From: Vreelandella massiliensis
Lineage (GTDB): Bacteria > Pseudomonadota > Gammaproteobacteria > Pseudomonadales > Halomonadaceae
Assembly: GCF_900155385.1 (NCBI RefSeq)
Contig: NZ_LT699745.1
Coordinates: 259,578 to 323,577 of the forward strand
Direction of reading: 5' to 3'
DNA: 64,000 nt
A program made the position numbers and the translations under genes. A model generated the notes under the pieces. The model was not told the DNA's origin and searched no databases. It saw only the letters and a list, made by a program, of their open reading frames with translations. Of this stretch, positions 9,100-18,725 are shown in pieces. Every line of letters starts with the position of its first letter. Positions within the stretch are counted from its first letter, which is position 1.

Positions 9100-9120
9100 G
9101 GCAGCTCATTTAAGTCGTAG
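9087..9120 (+). repeat. Imperfect inverted repeat spanning the ahpC -10 and leader
   Basis: CTACGACT (9087-9094) pairs with AGTCGTAG (9113-9120). After one A/A mismatch, AAATG (9096-9100) pairs with CATTT (9107-9111) around a six-base loop. The repeat covers the -10 box and the probable transcription start, 14 bases before the AAGGAG ribosome-binding site. It could be an operator for a second regulator. Confidence 0.6.
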
Positions 9121-9149
9121 CGTATTAAATCCACAAGGAGATGAACTCG

Positions 9150-9713
9150 ATGTCCCTTATCAACACCGAAGTAAAGCCGTTTAAAGCCACTGCCTACCAC
9201 AACGGCGAGTTTGTTGATGTTTCCAGCGACAACCTAAAGGGCCAATGGTCAATCTTCTTCTTCTATCCGGCCGACTTCACCTTTGTTTGCCCGACCGAGC
9301 TAGGTGACCTGGCGGATAACTATGAAGCCTTTAAGAGCCTAGGCGTTGAAATCTACAGCGTCTCCACCGACACCCACTTCACCCACAAAGCGTGGCACGA
9401 CAGCTCTGAAACCATCGGTAAGCTGCAGTTCCCGATGATTGCCGACCCGACGCTCACGATCTCGCGCAACTTTGAAGTGCTGATCGAAGAAGACGGCCTG
9501 GCCGAGCGCGGCACCTTCGTTGTCGACCCGGACGGCAAAGTCCAGATCGTTGAGATCAATGCCGGCAACATTGGCCGTAACGCTGAAGAACTGCTGCGCA
9601 AGGTGAAAGCGGCGCAGTACGTGCGTGCCAACCCGAACGAAGTCTGCCCGGCCAAATGGGAAGAAGGCGAAGAGACCCTCGCACCGTCTCTCGACCTGGT
9701 AGGCAAAATCTAA
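9150..9713 (+). CDS. ahpC: Alkyl hydroperoxide reductase, peroxidase subunit (AhpC)
   Basis: Typical 2-Cys peroxiredoxin that reduces H2O2 and organic hydroperoxides in the cytoplasm and is re-reduced by AhpF. The peroxidatic cysteine is C47 in FTFVCPTE and the resolving cysteine is C166 in EVCPAKW. Length from ATG 9150 is 187 residues, equal to the E. coli protein, and the start [11 protein letters not shown] is the family one. An ATG at 9141 sits directly on the AAGGAG ribosome-binding site (9135-9140) and is therefore rejected. The gene has a candidate OxyR site upstream and is followed by ahpF after a strong hairpin. Confidence 0.97.
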   Translation: MSLINTEVKPFKATAYHNGEFVDVSSDNLKGQWSIFFFYPADFTFVCPTELGDLADNYEAFKSLGVEIYSVSTDTHFTHKAWHDSSETIGKLQFPMIADPTLTISRNFEVLIEEDGLAERGTFVVDPDGKVQIVEINAGNIGRNAEELLRKVKAAQYVRANPNEVCPAKWEEGEETLAPSLDLVGKI

Positions 9714-9787
9714 GGTTACGACAACCTTATCGCCTCACCGTAAGACAAAGCCCTACGCTGTTTCGAGCGCTTAGCGGGCTTTGCGAG

Positions 9788-9809
9788 ACACCCGGGGCTC
9801 CCCGGGTGT
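9788..9809 (+). terminator. Hairpin between ahpC and ahpF (possible partial terminator)
   Basis: A ten-base-pair GC-rich stem (ACACCCGGGG with CCCCGGGTGT) with a minimal loop, followed by a loosely T-rich stretch (TCTCTTT). It probably reduces read-through so that AhpC is made in excess of AhpF, or protects the ahpC mRNA 3' end. Confidence 0.5.
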
Positions 9810-9881
9810 TCTCTTTAGAGTTCGTGTTTTATCCCCACGTTTATCTTTTTTGATCGTTGCCATTGCGAGGAAAGCACTGTC

Positions 9882-11438
9882 ATGCTGGACGCTAATCTAA
9901 AAAATCAGTTGAAAGCTTATCTGGAAAAAGTGACTCAACCGTTCGAGATCGTTGCGTCCCTCGATGACGGTGACAAGTCACGCGAACTACTCGGCTTGTT
10001 GGAAGAGATCAACGGCCTGTCCGACAAGATTTCTCTCTCCACCGACGGCCAAGACGCGCGCACGCCGTCGTTTGCGATCAACCGCCCGGGTGAAGAGACC
10101 GGCGTGGTGTTTGCCGGCATCCCCATGGGTCACGAGTTCACCTCGCTGGTGCTGGCCCTGCTGCAAGTCGGCGGCCACCCGCCGAAAGTCTCCGATGAGA
10201 CGCTGGAGCAGATCAAATCCCTCGACAGCGACATGCAGTTTGAGACCTACTACTCGCTGTCGTGCCAGAACTGCCCTGACGTGGTGCAGGCACTGAACCT
10301 AATGGCGATTTTCAATCCCAAAATCCGCCACGTGGCGATCGACGGCGCGCTGTTCCAAGACGAAGTCCAACGCCGCGAAGTCATGTCGGTGCCGAGCATC
10401 TTCTTGAACGGTAAGCCGTTCGATCAGGGCCGTATGACCCTGGAGCAGATTCTGGCCAAGGTCGACACCGGTGCCGCTGAGCGCGAGGCCAAAGCGCTTA
10501 ACGAAAAGGCAGCGTTCGACACCCTGGTGGTTGGTGGTGGCCCAGCCGGTGCGGCGGCAGCGATTTACTCAGCGCGTAAAGGCATCAACACTGGCGTTGC
10601 CGCCGAGCGCTTCGGCGGCCAAGTCTCCGATACCATGGGCATCGAGAACTTTATTTCGGTCGCCAAAACCGAAGGCCCCAAGCTCGTTGCCGCGATGGAA
10701 GAGCACGTCAAAGAGTACGACGTCGACGTGATGGGCCTGCAGCGCGCGGTGAAGTTCACCCCGGCGGAGCACGAAGGCGGGCTGCATCAGGTCACGTTTG
10801 AATCGGGCGCGACCCTTAAGAGCAAGACCCTGGTACTGGCCACCGGCGCACGCTGGCGGGAAATGAACGTGCCCGGCGAGCAGGAGTACCGCAACAAGGG
10901 CGTGGCGTACTGCCCGCACTGCGACGGGCCGCTGTTTAAAGGCAAGCACGTGGCGGTCATCGGCGGCGGTAACTCGGGTGTGGAAGCCGCCATTGACCTC
11001 GCCGGCATTGTCGGCCACGTGACGCTGATTGAGTTCATGGGCGAAATGCGCGCCGATGCCGTACTGCAGAAGAAGCTCAAAAGCTTGCCGAATGTCGATA
11101 TCATTCTCAACGCGCAGACCACCGAGGTTACCGGCGACGGCAGCCGTGTGAACGGCCTGAGCTACAAAGACCGCACCAACGACGAGATCAAGCACGTGGC
11201 GTTGGAAGGTATCTTTGTTCAGATCGGCCTTGTGCCCAACACCGAGTGGCTCAAGGGCTCCCTGGTGGAGATGAGTCCGCGCGGCGAGATTATTGTCGAC
11301 GCCCATGGCATGACATCCGTTCCGGGCGTATTTGCCGCCGGCGATGTCACCACGGTGCCGTACAAGCAGATCATTATCGCCATGGGCGAAGGCGCAAAAG
11401 CCTCGCTCGGTGCTTTCGACTATTTGATCCGCAACTAA
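9882..11438 (+). CDS. ahpF: Alkyl hydroperoxide reductase subunit F (AhpF)
   Basis: Cytoplasmic NADH-dependent flavoprotein that recycles AhpC. Domains in order: an N-terminal double-thioredoxin-fold domain with redox CxxC at C128/C131 (SCQNCP), an FAD-binding site ([12 protein letters not shown], about residue 213), the thioredoxin-reductase-like disulfide C344/C347 (YCPHCDG), an NAD(P)H-binding site ([12 protein letters not shown]), and the C-terminal FAD motif ([10 protein letters not shown]). Length is 518 residues, as in E. coli (521). GCGAGGAAAG upstream is the ribosome-binding site. It is the second gene of the ahpCF pair and is followed by a strong terminator. Confidence 0.97.
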   Translation: MLDANLKNQLKAYLEKVTQPFEIVASLDDGDKSRELLGLLEEINGLSDKISLSTDGQDARTPSFAINRPGEETGVVFAGIPMGHEFTSLVLALLQVGGHPPKVSDETLEQIKSLDSDMQFETYYSLSCQNCPDVVQALNLMAIFNPKIRHVAIDGALFQDEVQRREVMSVPSIFLNGKPFDQGRMTLEQILAKVDTGAAEREAKALNEKAAFDTLVVGGGPAGAAAAIYSARKGINTGVAAERFGGQVSDTMGIENFISVAKTEGPKLVAAMEEHVKEYDVDVMGLQRAVKFTPAEHEGGLHQVTFESGATLKSKTLVLATGARWREMNVPGEQEYRNKGVAYCPHCDGPLFKGKHVAVIGGGNSGVEAAIDLAGIVGHVTLIEFMGEMRADAVLQKKLKSLPNVDIILNAQTTEVTGDGSRVNGLSYKDRTNDEIKHVALEGIFVQIGLVPNTEWLKGSLVEMSPRGEIIVDAHGMTSVPGVFAAGDVTTVPYKQIIIAMGEGAKASLGAFDYLIRN

Positions 11439-11488
11439 TACTCGTCCCGTGACTAACGAATGTTCCCCTGGACGTCGTCCCTGACGTC

Positions 11489-11515
11489 AGCCCGCTCGCC
11501 GAGCGGGCTTTTTTT
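11489..11515 (+). terminator. Rho-independent terminator after ahpF
   Basis: AGCCCGCTCG and CGAGCGGGCT form a GC-rich stem with a tight loop, followed by a run of T residues (11510-11515). It lies between the convergent ahpF and moeB genes. Confidence 0.85.
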
Positions 11516-11518
11516 ATT

Positions 11519-12277
11519 TTACGCTCCGCGCTTAGCGCACACCGGGCAGGCGGGGTCGCGGGGCACCTGAAAGTGACGCCACTGGCCGCTTAGTCCATCG
11601 AAGGTGGAAAGACCGGTATGCGCCAGGCCGGCGCCACTGAGCAGCTTGAAGGCCTCCACGGCCTGAAAGCTGCCGATCAGCCCCACCAGCGGGGCCATGA
11701 CACCGCTTTCGGCGCAGGAGAGCGCCTCATCGCCGCTCTCATCGGGTGGGTAGAGACAGGCGTAACAGGGGCACTCGGGGTCTCGCGGGTCGAATACCGC
11801 CAGCTGGCCGGAAAAGCGGATCGCCGCGCCAGAAACCAAGGGCACACCCGCCGCCTGGCAAGCGGCGTTAATCGCATAGCGACTAGAGAAACGATCAGTA
11901 CAATCCAGCACCACGTCCGCACGTTGCACCAGCGCGGATAGCGCCTCCCCCGTGACGTGCTCGTCAATAGCGATCGCCTGGCACTCGGGGTTTAGCGCCC
12001 GGGCGCTCTCGCACGCCGAGGCCGCTTTATTACGCCCCAGATCCGCCTGCTGGTGGGCAATTTGGCGCTGTAGATTGGAAATTTCCACCGCATCGGCATC
12101 GGCGATGGAGAGACGGCCGACCCCGGCGGCGGCAAGATAAAGCGCGACCGGCGAGCCGAGCCCGCCCGCGCCGATAATCAGCGCATGGCCCGCGCGCAGG
12201 CGCTCTTGGCCATCGATCTCGACCCCGGGCAGCATAATTTGGCGGCTAAAGCGCAAAAGCGCCTGGTCGTCCATCAT
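11519..12277 (-). CDS. moeB: Molybdopterin-synthase adenylyltransferase (MoeB/ThiF/HesA family)
   Basis: Activates the C-terminal glycine of MoaD by adenylation for molybdopterin synthesis. A ThiF paralogue acting on ThiS has the same fold. Visible motifs: the N-terminal RFSRQIMLPGVEIDGQE, the ATP-binding glycine loop (IIGAGGLGSPVALYLA), the family patch NLQRQIAH with the Asp of LDCTDRF, and the zinc-binding pairs CPCYAC and CPVCAK. Length is 252 residues (E. coli MoeB 249). It is the last gene of the hemA-prfA-prmC-lrp-moeB run, 13 bases after lrp. In Pseudomonas moeB also follows prmC, which favours the MoeB name over ThiF. Confidence 0.88.
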   Translation of the reverse strand: MMDDQALLRFSRQIMLPGVEIDGQERLRAGHALIIGAGGLGSPVALYLAAAGVGRLSIADADAVEISNLQRQIAHQQADLGRNKAASACESARALNPECQAIAIDEHVTGEALSALVQRADVVLDCTDRFSSRYAINAACQAAGVPLVSGAAIRFSGQLAVFDPRDPECPCYACLYPPDESGDEALSCAESGVMAPLVGLIGSFQAVEAFKLLSGAGLAHTGLSTFDGLSGQWRHFQVPRDPACPVCAKRGA

Positions 12278-12290
12278 CGCTTAGCTATCC

Positions 12291-12815
12291 TCAGCCCTTG
12301 CTTTCAAGCTCGTCGATATCGGGAACGTGGAGACTAAAGCTCTCTTTCACCTCTTCCATCACCACGTAGCTTTTTGACTCTTTCACCCCGGGCAGGGTGA
12401 GCACCACATCGCCTAGAAGTTGACGATACGCCGACATTTCAGGAATCCGGCACTTCAGAATGTAATCGAACTGGCCGGAGACCAAATGGCACTCCTGAAT
12501 CTGCGGCAGTGTCTCAACGGCGCGGCGAAACTCATCGAATACCGCCGGCGACTGCGTTTCCAGGCTGATTTCGACGAACACCAGCAAATTAGCTTTTAGC
12601 GCCCGCGGGTCGAGAAGAGCTTGATAGCCGCGAATGATACCGGTGCGCTCCAAGCGCTTAACGCGCTCTAAGCATGGCGTAGTGGAAAGCCCCACTTCAG
12701 ATGCCAGGTCGACGTAAGAAATACGCGCGTTCTCCTGCAAACAGCGCAGGATTTTAAGGTCAATGCGGTCCAGTGTTCTGTTTTTGGATTTCATTACAGG
12801 ATCCATTCCGGTCAT
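12291..12815 (-). CDS. lrp: Leucine-responsive-type regulator, Lrp/AsnC family
   Basis: Global regulator type with an N-terminal winged helix-turn-helix (LDRIDLKILRCLQENARIS to LSTTPCLERVKRLE) and a C-terminal RAM ligand-binding domain (LLVFVEISLE, ECHLVSGQFDYILK, SYVVMEEVKE). The wording is very close to E. coli Lrp across its length, closer than to AsnC or local Lrp-type regulators. Its ATG at 12815 overlaps the prmC stop (TAATG), so it is translationally coupled. An internal ATG at 12794 is the conventional family start. The placement inside the hemA-prfA-prmC-moeB operon is unusual. Confidence 0.88.
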   Translation of the reverse strand: MTGMDPVMKSKNRTLDRIDLKILRCLQENARISYVDLASEVGLSTTPCLERVKRLERTGIIRGYQALLDPRALKANLLVFVEISLETQSPAVFDEFRRAVETLPQIQECHLVSGQFDYILKCRIPEMSAYRQLLGDVVLTLPGVKESKSYVVMEEVKESFSLHVPDIDELESKG

Positions 12816-13672
12816 TAATTCGGCTGACTTAAACGCCCAAGCGTAACGCGTTCGTGCCCTGCCAGGTCATGCAGGCTTTCAACGTTATGATAGCCGCCTT
12901 GGCGAAGTGCGGCGCGAACGCCGCCCGCTTGCGTGTGGCCATGCTCCAGTAACAGCCAGCCCGACTCGGCCAGAAACGCCTGCGCGCGTTCAATCAGATG
13001 CAGCAAATCGGCCATGCCAGCACTTCCTGCCACCAGCGCCGAGCGTGGCTCAAAGCGCACATCGCCGCGAGTTAAATGCGGATCATCCGCGGCGATATAG
13101 GGCGGGTTACTCACGATAATATCGAAACCGGGCGTCTCGTCGTCAGCGGCTAACGCGCTAAACCAATCGCTCTGCGCAAAGCGGGCGTTGGTAATACCGA
13201 GTCGCGCGGCATTGCGCTTGGCAAGCGCCACGGCCTCAGGGCGAATATCCACGCCCACGACCTGCCAGTGGGGTCGTTCAGAAGCGAAGGCAAGCGCAAT
13301 GGCGCCGGTGCCCGTGCCAAGATCGAGCAGCGCGCCGCTTGAGGTGGTGGCCCGCGCGAGCGCGGCTTCAACCAGGGTTTCCGTATCCGGGCGCGGAATC
13401 AGCGTCTCCGGTGAGGTCATCAACGCCAAGCCCCAGAACTCACGGGCGCCAATCAGATAAGCCACCGGCTCCCCTTGCGCGCGAGCGGCGACAAGGGCGG
13501 CGAATCGCGCGTGCTGATAGCGCTCGCAGGGGCGATCCCCCCAGGTGTAAATCCAGGTGCGATCGCGCCCAATGGCGTGACACAGCAGCAGTTCCGCATC
13601 GAGGCGCGGGGTTGCTGAACCGGCCTGGGTAAGCCGCGCCGTGGCGGCCGCGAGCAGTGCATCCAGCGTCAT
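12815..13672 (-). CDS. prmC: Peptide chain release factor glutamine methyltransferase (PrmC/HemK)
   Basis: S-adenosylmethionine-dependent methyltransferase that methylates the Gln of the GGQ motif in release factors RF1 and RF2. It has an N-terminal helical recognition domain (residues 1-90), the SAM motif [16 protein letters not shown], and the catalytic NPPY box ([16 protein letters not shown]). Length is 285 residues (E. coli 277). The start overlaps the prfA stop by four bases (ATGA), so the enzyme is made together with one of its substrates. Confidence 0.95.
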   Translation of the reverse strand: MTLDALLAAATARLTQAGSATPRLDAELLLCHAIGRDRTWIYTWGDRPCERYQHARFAALVAARAQGEPVAYLIGAREFWGLALMTSPETLIPRPDTETLVEAALARATTSSGALLDLGTGTGAIALAFASERPHWQVVGVDIRPEAVALAKRNAARLGITNARFAQSDWFSALAADDETPGFDIIVSNPPYIAADDPHLTRGDVRFEPRSALVAGSAGMADLLHLIERAQAFLAESGWLLLEHGHTQAGGVRAALRQGGYHNVESLHDLAGHERVTLGRLSQPN

Positions 13673-14760
13673 TCGCCGCCCTGTAGCGCCGAGAGCTGCT
13701 CCGCCTGATATTCGTGGATCAGCGGGTCAATCACATCATCCAGCTGCTCGCCGCTAACCACTTCGTTGAGCTTGTAGAGGGTCAAATTGATGCGGTGGTC
13801 GGTAATCCGCCCTTGGGGGTAGTTATAGGTGCGAATCCGTTCACTGCGATCCCCCGAGCCCACCAACGACCGACGAGCATCCGCTTGCGTCTGACGCTGG
13901 GCATCTTCGGCGCTCTGTTTGAGCTTGGCGGCCAGTAGCGACATCGCTTTGGCGCGGTTTTTGTGCTGGCTGCGCTCTTCTTGACACTCCACCACCACAC
14001 CGCTGGGCAAGTGGGTAATGCGAATGGCGGAATCGGTTGTGTTGACGTGCTGCCCACCCGCGCCGCTGGAGCGGAAGGTGTCGACGCGTAGGTCCGAGGG
14101 GTTGATATCGATATCGCCCACGTCCTCGACTTCGGGCATGACCGCGACGGTACACGCGGAGGTGTGAATACGGCCTTGGGATTCGGTCGCGGGGACGCGC
14201 TGCACGCGGTGAGCACCGGACTCAAATTTCAGGCGGGCATACACGCCCTCGCCCTTCACCCGGGAAATAATCTCTTTATAGCCGCCCATTTCCCCGTGAT
14301 TGGCGCTGACCACCTCCACCCGCCAGCCGCGTTTTTCGGCATAGCGTGAGTACATCCGAAAGAGATCGCCGGCAAACAGCGCCGCTTCGTCGCCGCCGGT
14401 ACCCGCGCGCACTTCGAGGAAAACGTTGCGGCTGTCGTCGGGATCTTTAGGCACCAGCAAGCGCTTGAGTTCGACTTCCAGTGTCTCGAGCTTCTCGCGT
14501 CCATCCTCTATTTCCATTTCCGCCAGCTCGCGCATCTCGGCGTCGCTGTCGCGGGTGAGCTGCTCTGCCGCCTGTATATCGTTTTCAATGCGCCGATAGC
14601 GCTGCCAGGCCGCGACCAGCTCCTCCAACTCGGCGTATTCGCGCGAGTAGTCACGAAAGCGTGCCTGATCGGTAATGACCTCGGGCTCCGCGAGCAACAT
14701 CGCAAGCTCTTCAAAACGTTCGACAAAACTGTCTAGGCGTTGGCGCAGCGTCTCTTTCAT
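13669..14760 (-). CDS. prfA: Peptide chain release factor 1
   Basis: Recognises UAA and UAG stop codons and triggers peptide release. The GGQ motif is in [15 protein letters not shown], and the codon-reading tripeptide lies in the preceding domain 2 ([15 protein letters not shown]). Length is 363 residues (E. coli 360). Its start overlaps the hemA stop by four bases and its stop overlaps prmC, giving one coupled unit. Confidence 0.97.
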   Translation of the reverse strand: MKETLRQRLDSFVERFEELAMLLAEPEVITDQARFRDYSREYAELEELVAAWQRYRRIENDIQAAEQLTRDSDAEMRELAEMEIEDGREKLETLEVELKRLLVPKDPDDSRNVFLEVRAGTGGDEAALFAGDLFRMYSRYAEKRGWRVEVVSANHGEMGGYKEIISRVKGEGVYARLKFESGAHRVQRVPATESQGRIHTSACTVAVMPEVEDVGDIDINPSDLRVDTFRSSGAGGQHVNTTDSAIRITHLPSGVVVECQEERSQHKNRAKAMSLLAAKLKQSAEDAQRQTQADARRSLVGSGDRSERIRTYNYPQGRITDHRINLTLYKLNEVVSGEQLDDVIDPLIHEYQAEQLSALQGGE

Positions 14761-16070
14761 GCGGGGGTATTATCCTTTCGGCGGCGAGGGGTCGCGGGTG
14801 TATGGGTTTCAAAGGCGGGTTTGGGCGGCATCAAAAGGCGTGGGACGGCGTCGAGCAGCGCGTGCTCCTCTTGGGAGGCCGCGTCGCGAATGGACTGGGT
14901 GGGCTGGTGCATCAGCCGGTTAGCAAGCTGATGCGCGAGACGCTCAACAACGGCCGCGGGATCTTCACCGCGGGCTAAGCGCTCAAGGGCCTGCTCCCGC
15001 GACAGATCGCGCAGGGCCTCACCGTGGCGGCGATACTCGCGAATCAGCTCCCCGCCGTTGCGGATTCGCCGCTCGTGCTGCCAGTGGCTGACCCCGTGCT
15101 CGATCAACGATTCGGCTTGATCCGCGGCGACTTGGCGATGGCGGCGGTTCTCTTCGATGACCTCTTGCAGATCGTCCACGGGATAAAGGAAGACATCGGA
15201 AAGCTCGCCCACCTCGGGTTCGATATCCCGGGGAACGGCGATATCGACCATAAACACCGGGCGATGGCGGCGCTTTTTCAGCGCGCGCTCCATCATCCCC
15301 TTTCCCACAATGGGCAGCGGCGAGGCGGTCGAGGAGATCACGATATCCGCCTCCATGAGCGCCTCAGGGATTTCGGTTAGGGTGATGGCTTCCCCCCCAA
15401 GGGCGGCGGAGATATTTTCGGCCCGCGCGCGGGTGCGGTTGGCGACCGTCAGCTTGCGCACACCGGCTTCGTGTAAATGCCGCGCCACCAACTCGATCGT
15501 TTCTCCCGCGCCAATCAATAGGGCTCGGGAGCGGCTAAAGTCATCGAAGATTCGGCTGGCCATGCTCACGGCCGCATAGGCGACCGATACCGGGTTTTTG
15601 CCAATACCGGTCTCGGTGCGTACCTGCTTGGCAATGGCGAAGGTATGCTGAAAAAGCCGCTCAAGCTCTCCGCCCAAACCGCGCGCCTGGCGCGCTTGCT
15701 GGTAGGCCTCTTTGAGCTGCCCGAGTATTTGTGGCTCACCGAGCACCATCGAATCAAGCCCTACCGCCACGCGCATCAAGTGGCGGGCAGCGTCGTTATC
15801 GAGGTAGTGATAGGCGCAGCGGGCAAGATCGTCGACACGCAAGTTATGAAAACGCCCCAACCAGTTGAGCACGGTTTGCTCGCCAGCGGCGTCGGTCACG
15901 CAGTAGAGCTCGGTGCGGTTGCAGGTCGACAGCACCGCAGCCTCGCTGATTTGCGGCAGGCTGCGTAACTCTTCCAGCGCACACTCTAGCTGCGTTGGCG
16001 TAAAAGCCACCTGCTCGCGCACGGCGACCGTGGCGGTACGATGATTGATTCCCAGGGCAAGAAGCGTCAT
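14757..16070 (-). CDS. hemA: Glutamyl-tRNA reductase
   Basis: NADPH-dependent reduction of glutamyl-tRNA to glutamate-1-semialdehyde, the first committed step of tetrapyrrole synthesis. Visible parts: the catalytic cysteine in [14 protein letters not shown], the family segment [15 protein letters not shown], the NADPH-binding region ([17 protein letters not shown]), and a C-terminal dimerisation helix. The length of 437 residues is a little above E. coli (418) because of a Pro/Arg-rich tail. The divergent gene is a TPR lipoprotein across a 171-base intergenic region, the same arrangement as in Pseudomonas. Confidence 0.96.
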   Translation of the reverse strand: MTLLALGINHRTATVAVREQVAFTPTQLECALEELRSLPQISEAAVLSTCNRTELYCVTDAAGEQTVLNWLGRFHNLRVDDLARCAYHYLDNDAARHLMRVAVGLDSMVLGEPQILGQLKEAYQQARQARGLGGELERLFQHTFAIAKQVRTETGIGKNPVSVAYAAVSMASRIFDDFSRSRALLIGAGETIELVARHLHEAGVRKLTVANRTRARAENISAALGGEAITLTEIPEALMEADIVISSTASPLPIVGKGMMERALKKRRHRPVFMVDIAVPRDIEPEVGELSDVFLYPVDDLQEVIEENRRHRQVAADQAESLIEHGVSHWQHERRIRNGGELIREYRRHGEALRDLSREQALERLARGEDPAAVVERLAHQLANRLMHQPTQSIRDAASQEEHALLDAVPRLLMPPKPAFETHTPATPRRRKDNTPA

Positions 16071-16241
16071 GCGTTGTGCGTCTTCGCTCGTGTGTCGGTC
16101 TTAAACGTGTGGGTAAAAGCTTGCCGAGGCAAGCTAACCGGGCGAATATTCTATCACAGCCCGCCTTGATCTGATCACACCACTTTGCCATCACCGAGCA
16201 AGCCGCTATGCTGAGCAACCGGCCACCGAATCGAGACACGC

Positions 16242-18020
16242 ATGCCACTTCGCTTGAGAGCCTTGACTATCGCCCTATTGCCGCTTGGTGCGACATTTTT
16301 ACTCAGCGGCTGCCAGCTCGCGCCCCCCTTTAGTGGCGGTGGCGTGGAAGGTGCGCAGCTAAGCGACCCTATGGACTCGGCTCCTCCCATTACCCGTGGG
16401 CTGGACGCACAAGGGCTAAGCACCCTGCTGACCGCGGAACTCGCCGGTCAGCGCGGCAATTACACGGCGGCAACGCAAGGCTATCTTGAGGCATCAAAGC
16501 GCTACCCAAGCCCCCGGCTTGCCGAGCGCGCCACCTTTGCCGCGCGCTTTAGCGACTCTCCCACGCTTTTGCGCAGCGCGGCACAGCGCTGGCGTGAACT
16601 GGCCCCCGGCGATAGCGCGCCTAGCCGTCTCTTGGCGGCGATTACGCTACAGCAAGGCCGCTGGCTTGAGAGCCTAGAGCAGCGCTTAGCGGTGACCCGG
16701 GCCGGCGACGATGGTGAACTGACCGCCCTGGCGGAACTCGCCGTGGCCGAGGGCGTCCCACTTGAACCACTGCTTATACGCCTGCGTGAACACCTGGCAA
16801 CGCCCGGCGTTGAAGCACTGCCTCACCATAGCGATGTCCTACTCGCCACCGCGCTTATCGAAGCGAGCACCGGGGAAACCCAAGCCGCCCGAGAGCGACT
16901 CGAAAAGGCCCAAGCCTTAGCGCCTGATGCCTTACCGCTGTGGCTTGCCAAGGCGCGCCTGGCGCTTGAAACCAACGCGTATGGGCAAGCCCGCCAAGCG
17001 GCCAAACGCGGGCTTGAGCTCAACCCCGGCGATGTGCGCTTTATTTTGCTGCTCGCGCAGGCGGAGATTCGCCTTAATAATATCAGCGCCGCCGAGGCGC
17101 AGACCGACGCGCTGTTAGACCGTCATGGCGGCAGCCACGATTTACGCCTCGCCCTCGCCCAGCTCTATCTAGAAGAGGGCCACAGCGCCCCGGCAAAACG
17201 GCTGCTTCAGCCGCTGATTGGCCAGGAGAACATTCCGAATTTAGCCTACTACCTGCTCGGCGCCATCGCCGAGGCCGAAGGCGATGTGGATAACGCCCTT
17301 CTTTATTATCGCCAGGTGAAAGAGGGTGAGCAGTTCATCCCTGCCCGCGCCAATGCCGCCCGCATGCTGATTGCCGAAGACCGCCTGCTTGATGCCCGCG
17401 CGTTCTTGCGCATTGAGCGGATGCGCTTTGACGAGCAGTTCAATGCCCTTCTCATGCTGGAAGTGCAGATGCTCGACGAACTCGGCCGCACAGAAGAAGC
17501 TGATGAACTCTTGAATCGCGAGCTTGAGCGCACCCCAGATGATAATGCCCTGCTCTATCAACGGGCGATGCGCGCCTGGGAGCAAGGCGATCTCGTGCAG
17601 ATGGAAGCCGACATAAAGCGGTTGCTGGAAAACGACCCCGACAACGCCATGGCCCTCAACGCCCTGGGCTACACCTTGGCGGATGAAAACGTCAGCGGAC
17701 GCCTGGACGAAGCCCAGGCGATGATAGAGCGCGCCCATGAACTCGACCCCGATAACCCGGCGGTCATGGATAGTCTTGGCTGGGTCTATTATCGCCAAGG
17801 CGAACCCGAACGCGCCCTGCCCTGGCTTGAGCGCGCCTACGCGCAAATGCCCGACCAAGAGATCGCCGCCCACCTCGCCGAGGTCCTTCACGCCCTGGGG
17901 CGCCTTGAGCAAGCGCGATCCATTCTGCGTGAGGTGATGGCGCATACCACCGACCACCCTGTTATCGATGCGCTACTAGAGCGCCACCCGGAACTCGCTC
18001 CAAAGGGGACGCAACCGTAG
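16242..18020 (+). CDS. Tetratricopeptide-repeat lipoprotein
   Basis: A 592-residue lipoprotein with signal LTIALLPLGATFLLSGC, placing the lipidated cysteine at residue 24. The remainder is a series of helical pairs with TPR character, for example LWLAKARLALETNAYGQA, AYYLLGAIAEAEGDVDNA and MDSLGWVYYRQGEPERA. It is the gene between hemA (divergent) and lolB in Pseudomonas and Halomonas-type genomes. A role in outer-membrane protein or lipoprotein assembly is likely from the context, but not shown by the sequence. Only 58 bases separate it from lolB. Confidence 0.88.
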   Translation: MPLRLRALTIALLPLGATFLLSGCQLAPPFSGGGVEGAQLSDPMDSAPPITRGLDAQGLSTLLTAELAGQRGNYTAATQGYLEASKRYPSPRLAERATFAARFSDSPTLLRSAAQRWRELAPGDSAPSRLLAAITLQQGRWLESLEQRLAVTRAGDDGELTALAELAVAEGVPLEPLLIRLREHLATPGVEALPHHSDVLLATALIEASTGETQAARERLEKAQALAPDALPLWLAKARLALETNAYGQARQAAKRGLELNPGDVRFILLLAQAEIRLNNISAAEAQTDALLDRHGGSHDLRLALAQLYLEEGHSAPAKRLLQPLIGQENIPNLAYYLLGAIAEAEGDVDNALLYYRQVKEGEQFIPARANAARMLIAEDRLLDARAFLRIERMRFDEQFNALLMLEVQMLDELGRTEEADELLNRELERTPDDNALLYQRAMRAWEQGDLVQMEADIKRLLENDPDNAMALNALGYTLADENVSGRLDEAQAMIERAHELDPDNPAVMDSLGWVYYRQGEPERALPWLERAYAQMPDQEIAAHLAEVLHALGRLEQARSILREVMAHTTDHPVIDALLERHPELAPKGTQP

Positions 18021-18078
18021 CGCCCCTTTACTTTTTATCTGGCGTTTTTACCTGCCGTTTCAGGAGTTAATAATCCCC

Positions 18079-18717
18079 ATGCTCTTATCATGCCGTTTTT
18101 CGCCCGCACGTTTCGTCACGCCGCGTTTCACCGCCGTGGCACTGACCCTTTTACTGCTTAACGGTTGCGCGACCCCCACACCCACCGATGAAAGCGGGCG
18201 CCAGGCGGGGCAGTGGGAGGCTCAGAAAAGCGACGTGGAAGCGCTTGAAACCTGGTCGCTGATAGGCAAAGCGGGCTTGCGCACGCCGCAGGAGTCCACC
18301 AGCGCGAACCTGGATTGGAGCCAATACCCGCACTACTTCCGCATGCTGATCAGCGGCCCCTTTGGAGGCGGGCGTACGATGCTTGAAGGCCGCGACGGGC
18401 GCTTCTCGCTTAGCAACAATGAGGGCCGGTTCGAGGCAGAAACACCCGAGGCGCTGATGGAAGAGCAGCTGGGGTGGTCACTGCCCATTCGCGCGCTGCC
18501 CGACTGGGTGCGTGGCTTGCCCGATGACGACAGTGCTTATCAACTCGAAACGGACGAGTACGGCTTCCCTCTCCATTTGGAACAGGATGGCTGGGAAATC
18601 GACTATCGAGATTGGGAGCAAGTCGACGCATTATGGTTACCTCGCCGCCTGGCCATGCAGTACGGTGATATGCGCATCACCCTCGTGGTGAACCGCTGGC
18701 AGCCTGGCTCGGAGTAA
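18079..18717 (+). CDS. lolB: Outer-membrane lipoprotein receptor LolB
   Basis: Receives lipoproteins from LolA and inserts them into the outer membrane. The signal peptide ends in TLLLLNGC (lipid-modified C30). The mature part has the LolB opening WSLIGKAGLRTP, the segment ANLDWSQYPHYFRMLISGPFG and the C-terminal LWLPRRLAMQYGDMRITLVV. Length is 212 residues (E. coli 207). The stop is 8 bases before ispE. This lolB-ispE-prs order is conserved in gammaproteobacteria. Confidence 0.94.
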   Translation: MLLSCRFSPARFVTPRFTAVALTLLLLNGCATPTPTDESGRQAGQWEAQKSDVEALETWSLIGKAGLRTPQESTSANLDWSQYPHYFRMLISGPFGGGRTMLEGRDGRFSLSNNEGRFEAETPEALMEEQLGWSLPIRALPDWVRGLPDDDSAYQLETDEYGFPLHLEQDGWEIDYRDWEQVDALWLPRRLAMQYGDMRITLVVNRWQPGSE

Positions 18718-18725
18718 GTCACCCC

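Noticed and set aside
10569..11306. Long ORF opposite ahpF
   Set aside because: It is a codon-bias shadow of ahpF on the other strand, with no ribosome-binding site and no family character.
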